A DNA stretch of 64,000 bases. Origin: Sthenelais limicola. Lineage: Eukaryota; Annelida; Polychaeta; Phyllodocida; Sigalionidae. The stretch lies in contig OW804097.1 in the NCBI GenBank assembly GCA_942159475.1, forward strand, positions 118,294,013-118,358,012, in the 5' to 3' direction. Below the pieces are notes generated by a model that worked only from the letters and a program-made list of their open reading frames with translations, ran no database searches and was not told the origin of the DNA. Below, in pieces: positions 58,736-64,000 of the stretch (position 1 is the first letter of the stretch; the number at the start of each line of letters is the position of its first letter). The position numbers were made by a program, and so were the translations under genes.

Positions 58736-61700
58736 ATGACGATGGCCAATCTTGAATTCGTATCAAAAATGGCGGAGTTTGGACCAGATTCTGGAGGCCG
58801 GGTTAAGGTAATTCTGCAATTACGATTCCTTTTCCTATATTGTTATTTTGAAATGGCTAATGGGGCATGGTATGGCTTCCCCTATGCCCTTAGTGGACTA
58901 TCGCTTGGATTGGGCCTGTTCGCACCCTCTTTTTCAGTGTTATGCCCCTTTTATGGGCGATATTAGATGAATCCGGATATTGAGCTGTGATTCATGTATT
59001 GACTATTGTTGTAATGTCTTCTACTTTGTGTTGATGACATGGACATTATGATTTGTTAACCGTTATATGCGATAAACATGTACTATAAATAAAGCCTGTT
59101 AGAACCTGAGAATTAGGTTAGGAAAGTGTCTTCTGTTAGCACTGTCACTTGTAATTTAATAAAAAATAATTTTAAAAATAAGCAATATACATTAATTATT
59201 CAGTATTGTCTACATGCATTGTCACTGTTAACATTTAGGATTGGGACGCAAAGTAATAACCAAATTAGTGTGGGGAGATATTTTTCTGATCCCATGATAA
59301 AATCCAAGGCACATTTCTTTTATTGCGGAAATACATGCACCATTTGGCATTTGTGAGGCAGAGGTGGACTGTTAATAAATTGCAGTAACTTTCTTCTTCT
59401 AACGGGAGGCCCACCAAATTGTTAACCCCAAAAAGTGTTATTTCTGACTTAGAGATTAGTACAAATGAACGTGTACGTCATGACATATTCTTGAATCTTA
59501 ATGTTTAAACATGCCATAATACTCGGGGGGGGGGGGGGGGGGGGGGGACTAATATGTCTTTGAAAAGATAAATGAAGAGGGCTTGAAAACTCCCATTGGC
59601 ATTGGCTCGAGAATACCCGGGTAACCCCCTTATCAAAATCACAATCTCAGAATTCATTGGTTTTTAGGTCTTGTCAAGTCTTCATCATACCGATACTCTT
59701 TTCTTTTCAGGGCCTCACCACCGTTAAGCCGATTGTATATGGGAATATAGCCCGATATTTTGGAAGGAAGCGGGAAGAGGATGGACACACGCATCAGTGG
59801 ACAGTTTACGTTAAACCCTACAGAAATGAGGTAAATTTCACTAATAATACAAGAATAATTTTACAAATTATGTACGGTACCGTAAATGCAATATACCAAT
59901 ATTGGCACAGGTAATGCCACTTTCAGTTTCTGCAGAAAATGTTGAGAGCAAATAAATCTACAGCAGAGAGACCGCTATTGTTATGATCATAAACTGCCTC
60001 CCACTCAGCTCTCCCGCCCTTGATATAACCATATTAAATTTGTTGGTAAGGGCGTAAAGCAACCAATCTCACTCACTCACTCCCTCTCAGCTCTCCCGCC
60101 CTTGATATAACCATATTAAATGTGTTGATAAGGGCGTAAAGCAACCAATCTCACTCACTCACTCCCTCTCAGCTCTCCCGCCCTTGATATAACCATATTA
60201 AAATGTGTTGATAAGGGCGTAAAGCAACCAATCTCACTCACTCACCGCTATTGTTGATCATAGTAACTGAGGTTTTTCTAATAGGAACTGCTAAAATATT
60301 TGTTTGCGACTTTTGGTTGGTAATCTGACCTTTTTGTCGAAAATTAATCCAAGATATTTAAACCGTTAGGAACTAAAGATTTTAGTCTAGTGATCCATCT
60401 CCTTTCCTCCCGGTCTCTCATTCCCTTGGCCTCTTGTGAATCTGATTCAAGAGGTATGAAACTGCTAAAATATATCACATCTACATTCAGTATCTTACTG
60501 TCATAGTGTTGTCTCGTCTAAGCCAGGTCCCGGTATGAATAGTAGGCTACCGAAGAGCTGTACATCTGCGGGTTCTCAACCGAAAACAACAATTTCAAAA
60601 GCGAAACTTTTAAAAGTTCATTTACATTTGTATTGGTGTGATACTTCATGTTTCTGATCTTTGCAGGACATGTCAACTTACGTGAAGAAAGTCCAATTCA
60701 AGCTCCACGAAAGTTATGCAAATCAAAACAGAGGTGAGAATGACTTTGAACAACTATTTTTAAATACTCCCCGTTGAAAAATATCATTAGTAAGTATGTA
60801 AACCTCTGAGTTATATCTTAAAAAATCATTGCGTCATTAAGTCACACATTCTTGGAACATAGCGTATGATATTAAATTGAATTGAAAAATACTTTATTTG
60901 TCTGAGGTTATACAGGTACATGTATGAACGTTAGACAATTAGGTGACAAGGCTTCTGGATAAAATCCAGGTCTTCCAGCCGCCACCTTAAAACATATCAA
61001 TATATTACTAGAAGATGAGCTTAAAAAAATATACCCAGTCGCCCCTTATGCTGCTAAGAGTGTAAAACGAGCAAATCTATCCCAAATCAACCATTTCTAT
61101 GACTAAGAATCAATTATCTATTATCTAGTGGTCACAAAACCTCCGTACGAAGTCACCGAAACAGGCTGGGGAGAGTTCGAGATAGTTATCAAGATTTTCT
61201 TCAATGATCCAAATGAAAGGCCGGTGAGTATAAAACAGCTTAATAATAAATAATGTACATATTAAACTAGCGTATCCTCATATACCCTGTATTTCATTTT
61301 AGATATAACCCTTTGAATACCATTTATAACAGAATTAAATACCTTTTCTCGGACATTCATTTATGACAGATTTACCAATTCGATACTTTGTCAATTTTTT
61401 CCACAGGTCACGATCTATCATTTACTGAAGCTCTTCCAGACAGAAACAGATATAATGCTGGGCAAGAAACACCTTGTCGTTGAATATTACGATGAATTGG
61501 TGAGTTTACCTATCGGGGAATTTTTATTTTTAAAAGACGCACTAGCCATATTGAATAAATCTCTTTGTCTCAGGATGTTAAAAGGACTTGTATATGGCAC
61601 TGCACTGCACTGGTTACAGGTTAAACCAACGAGTTACCCGTTTTCTTATAATATGTAACCGTTGTATACGCTTAATATATATTTAATTGCATATGCCTTT

Positions 61701-62727
61701 AGTATATCTAAAGGGAAACATTTTAAAATTTTTAGCTATATAGAGTAGTTCAATTTCGGTGTCTTTTGCTCATTTTGGCCTAGCGTTGAATACTTACATT
61801 GCATACAACACCGTTATATCCAATACGTATAAAATAAATACGATATTATTTCAATTGTTTTATTCTATATTTAGATATTCCAAGATCCGACTGCAATGAT
61901 GCAACAGTTGCTTGCCAGCTCCCGCCCCCTCACGCTGGGAACGTATAAATGCGAGACAGACTGTAAGTAATGATTGAAAGCCCGTTGTTAACTAGTAATT
62001 TAAGTAATAATAACCTCCTTGATGAAGGGTATCTGTTGTCCGAAACCATCGACCCAATAAAACAAAAAATCTAGTCTAAACCCGTAGTCCATGTCCTCCT
62101 TGTTTATGGGTTCTATTACCACTTTCGAATTCAAATAATTACTATATGGGTCAGATTTTCAGAAAATGTACAATTAGCCTTCACCAATCCTCTCAAATAA
62201 CCCACATTTAAGACCAAAATGAGCTTCAAAATGCAGTTTAACATAACAGAACTGATACTTTAAATCACGGTAATACCAAATATACTCAGATATACCCGGT
62301 ATTCAGCGTTTTCCAGCCTAATTTAGGAGAATTTCCTAAATGTGTAGAGCTGCCAATTGTACATTTTCTGAAAATCTGACCCATATATAGTAGGCCTTAA
62401 AATTCCCGTGGCCACGTTTGATAAATTGTTATATAAGTTCTCCCATTGTTCAATAATGAATGTTTCGTACGTAGTGATTCTTAATTACTCCTTTCCTGAG
62501 ATATACGTAACGTCAGGACATATCACTCTGTATGCTCATATTGCTGTTATTCTTTGGCAGTTGAAGAAAAGAAGGAAAAAACGCTGGCAAATATCCTGGC
62601 CGCCAAGAAGAAAATTAGACATGAGATCTCAGAATTGAACGAGCGTCTAAAGTCAAGTAAAGAAACTATCAACAAATTTAAGGAGGAAATCGCTCGGTTG
62701 GACGGCATTGATAAGATGGAAGTGTGA
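58736..62727 (+). CDS. YEATS4: YEATS domain-containing protein 4 / GAS41 (7 exons)
   Basis: Nuclear reader of acylated histone H3 tails, shared by the TIP60/NuA4 and SRCAP complexes that acetylate histones and deposit H2A.Z. Exons: 58736-58807, 59711-59830, 60667-60733, 61129-61223, 61407-61499, 61875-61962, 62561-62727; every border is GT..AG and the joined frame gives 233 residues (human 227). The YEATS domain spans about residues 27-150, with GNIARYFG (35-42), [12 protein letters not shown] (50-61), and the acyl-lysine pocket residues His78, Tyr81 and Trp100 in TGWGEFE. The C-terminal third (about 177-227) is a coiled coil. Two starts are possible: ATG at 58736, or ATG at 58769, which begins [13 protein letters not shown] as in other animals. 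Intron 2 holds 82-bp tandem repeats and a poly-G run, intron 6 a MITE. Confidence 0.96.
58764..58775 (+). promoter_or_regulatory. YY1-like word over the conserved YEATS4 start
   Basis: CAAAAATGGCGG contains the AAAATGGCGG core of YY1 sites and covers the internal ATG. Such sites near start codons are common in animal housekeeping genes. Function here is inferred. Confidence 0.35.
59525..59547 (+). repeat. Poly-G run of about 23 in YEATS4 intron 2
   Basis: Homopolymer; length uncertain. Confidence 0.85.
60006..60245 (+). repeat. 82-bp tandem repeat, about three units, in YEATS4 intron 2
   Basis: Units begin CAGCTCTCCCGCCCTTGATA at 60006, 60088 and 60170 and end in an ACTCACTCACTC tract. They differ by only a few bases. 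AGGGCG and CGCCCT words in each unit are complementary, so each can fold. Confidence 0.92.
61990..62110. repeat. Possible retroelement-type tail in YEATS4 intron 6
   Basis: TGATGAAGGGTATCTGTTGT followed by CCGAAACC resembles the conserved tail word seen in some SINE and Penelope-like repeats. A similar word, CTGATGAAGAGCAAGATAGT then TCGAAAGC, lies at 47031-47056 in PIGP intron 3. Low certainty. Confidence 0.25.
62148..62382 (-). mobile_element. GGGTCAG MITE, subfamily A, in YEATS4 intron 6
   Basis: Full-length copy flanked by ATAT on both sides. Confidence 0.9.
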
Positions 62728-63740
62728 CCCACCTGTGTCCGGCTATACTTGAGGGCAAAAGTGTAAGATGTCAATGTGTGGTTGACGAACGCTCGAACTG
62801 ATTTTGAAATGCCAGGGCAGGACTTGAGGCCCTGAATAATGTTGCCCTCCCATCCAATCTTTGGATAGACTTTGGGAGTGATGGCACCAACTGATATGAA
62901 AGGCAGGGAGAGGCGTTGGTAAATAGGTTTTAAAATGGCGACCTATTAGTGGTGAGAATGACTGCTTCGTCCCACTCAGTGTGCGATTTGCGGCTGGACA
63001 GCTACCATAACGTCAAAGATGGATCGACAATGTAAACCGCCCATTGAAACTTAATTAAATGTATCTCCATGGACGTTCAATGCTAAGTTTTCCTTGAACT
63101 AAGCTCACATATTCATATGCTAACAGAATGAGTTACTAATCTATATGTGGGTGGGTGGAAAACATTACACTTCGACGGATAATTCATTGCCATTCCGGAC
63201 TGTTAATGAATGGCCGAATTATGTTCGTTGTGTCCGATTATCGACGAACTGGATTTCTTTTTCGTCTTAATCTCCTGAATAACTTAACAGATTCACAGGA
63301 TTCAAGTGAAGAATATTTTACCAGTGTAGTTATTTTGTGTATGGTTTGTTTTATATATAAATGTAGAATTCGTAGGCCTGATGAAAGGGTTATGGGATAG
63401 AATTGACTTTTATCTGCGTGAAAATGAAGGGTTGTTTGTATTTCGCGTATGGATGGTAGTATATTATCATTAAAATTGTGATATAAATAAGCTTTCGTCT
63501 TCATTTATTCAGTAAAAGTTTACTGCAAGCGATGTTCTCCTATGAAAAAAAGGTTACTGTGCTATTGGAATATATACAACAAAACGTGTAATAGAAGCCT
63601 GTTTTATGTTTTATTACCCGCAACAACACGAATAGGTTAGTTTTATGGGAGAGATTCCACTCAACGTCCAAGTCTACATGTATACTATAGCTTCCCCTTT
63701 TATCCAGAAACCCTGTTATACACATGTAAGACAAATAGAT
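62728..63740. other. YEATS4 3' flank, nothing further recognised
   Basis: Presumably 3' untranslated region then intergenic DNA. No second gene, RNA or repeat family was seen. Confidence 0.4.
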
Positions 63741-63875
63741 GGAACCTAGCAAGGGGGAAGTCTGTACACTTGTTATTGACCAAGGGAGCGCGGGAAGTTA
63801 GAGGGCGTTAGCCCGAGATCTTCTGTGCTCCCGAGGTCACTAACAAGTGTACAGACTTCACCCGAGCTTTGTTCC
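63741..63875. mobile_element. 135-bp foldback element with 49-bp inverted ends
   Basis: Positions 63741-63789 pair with 63827-63875. The core GAAGTCTGTACACTTGTTA is exact and the outer part (GGAAC, AGC, GGG) agrees in blocks. The 37-base middle contains GGGCGTTAGCCC, a smaller hairpin. It is a MITE or foldback element; no coding capacity. Confidence 0.8.
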
Positions 63876-64000
63876 ATATTTATTACACCCCATTAATAAA
63901 TAAAAAATATAGATAATTAAAAATAAAAGAAGTAATTTACGTTTTGGGCGGACCTACTTGTTGTATGTCCCCAGGGTGACATAACTCACATGTTATGCAC

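Noticed and set aside
60006..60245. CRISPR-like regular repeats
   Set aside because: The units are contiguous with no unique spacers, and the DNA is an animal intron.

Overview
The window reads as nuclear DNA of an invertebrate animal. It has spliceosomal introns with GT..AG borders, long AT-rich intergenic DNA, many short inverted-repeat elements, and recognisable animal genes. The species cannot be fixed from the sequence. A marine invertebrate is a guess, based on the density of small DNA transposons and on a transposase type that I recall as known from invertebrates but not vertebrates.

Layout. 1-25.9 kb: no gene that I can support. It is packed with miniature transposons: an inverted-repeat-rich cluster at 284-1390, nineteen copies of one ~235-bp element with GGGTCAG ends (nearly all with short AT-rich target duplications), three copies of a second ~200-bp element (TCTAGGCCCA ends), and one element with TACTGTAAACG ends. 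A repeat-poor island at about 6.7-8.5 kb has two perfect X-box (RFX-type) palindromes and may be regulatory. 25.9-29.2 kb: the large last exon of a C2H2 zinc-finger gene with eight fingers. Its earlier exons were not found. 29.2-37.6 kb: AT-rich DNA almost free of repeats. 37.6-45 kb: more miniature elements and another X-box/NRF1-like island near 41.1 kb. 45.2-47.5 kb: a complete four-exon PIGP gene. 58.7-62.7 kb: a complete seven-exon YEATS4 (GAS41) gene. 62.7-64 kb: a foldback element, otherwise nothing.

The most striking object lies between PIGP and YEATS4. Two almost identical 4.49-kb DNA transposons lie head to head around a 54-56-bp spacer and make a 9.0-kb near-perfect palindrome (49473-58500). 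Each copy has an intact 493-residue DDE transposase gene with D-D-E spacing of 82, and GC-rich subterminal arrays of a GACGTTAGGGCCC unit. The 8-bp sequences bordering each outer end recur not beside the same copy but inverted at the far side of the spacer. This is best explained by two independent insertions, each with its own 8-bp target duplication, followed by inversion of the spacer through recombination between the copies, or by its misorientation in assembly. The pair ends about 235 bp upstream of the YEATS4 start codon.

The genes do not form one pathway. PIGP acts in GPI-anchor synthesis in the endoplasmic reticulum, YEATS4 reads histone acylation in chromatin complexes, and the zinc-finger protein is probably a transcription factor. 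The mobile elements dominate the architecture.
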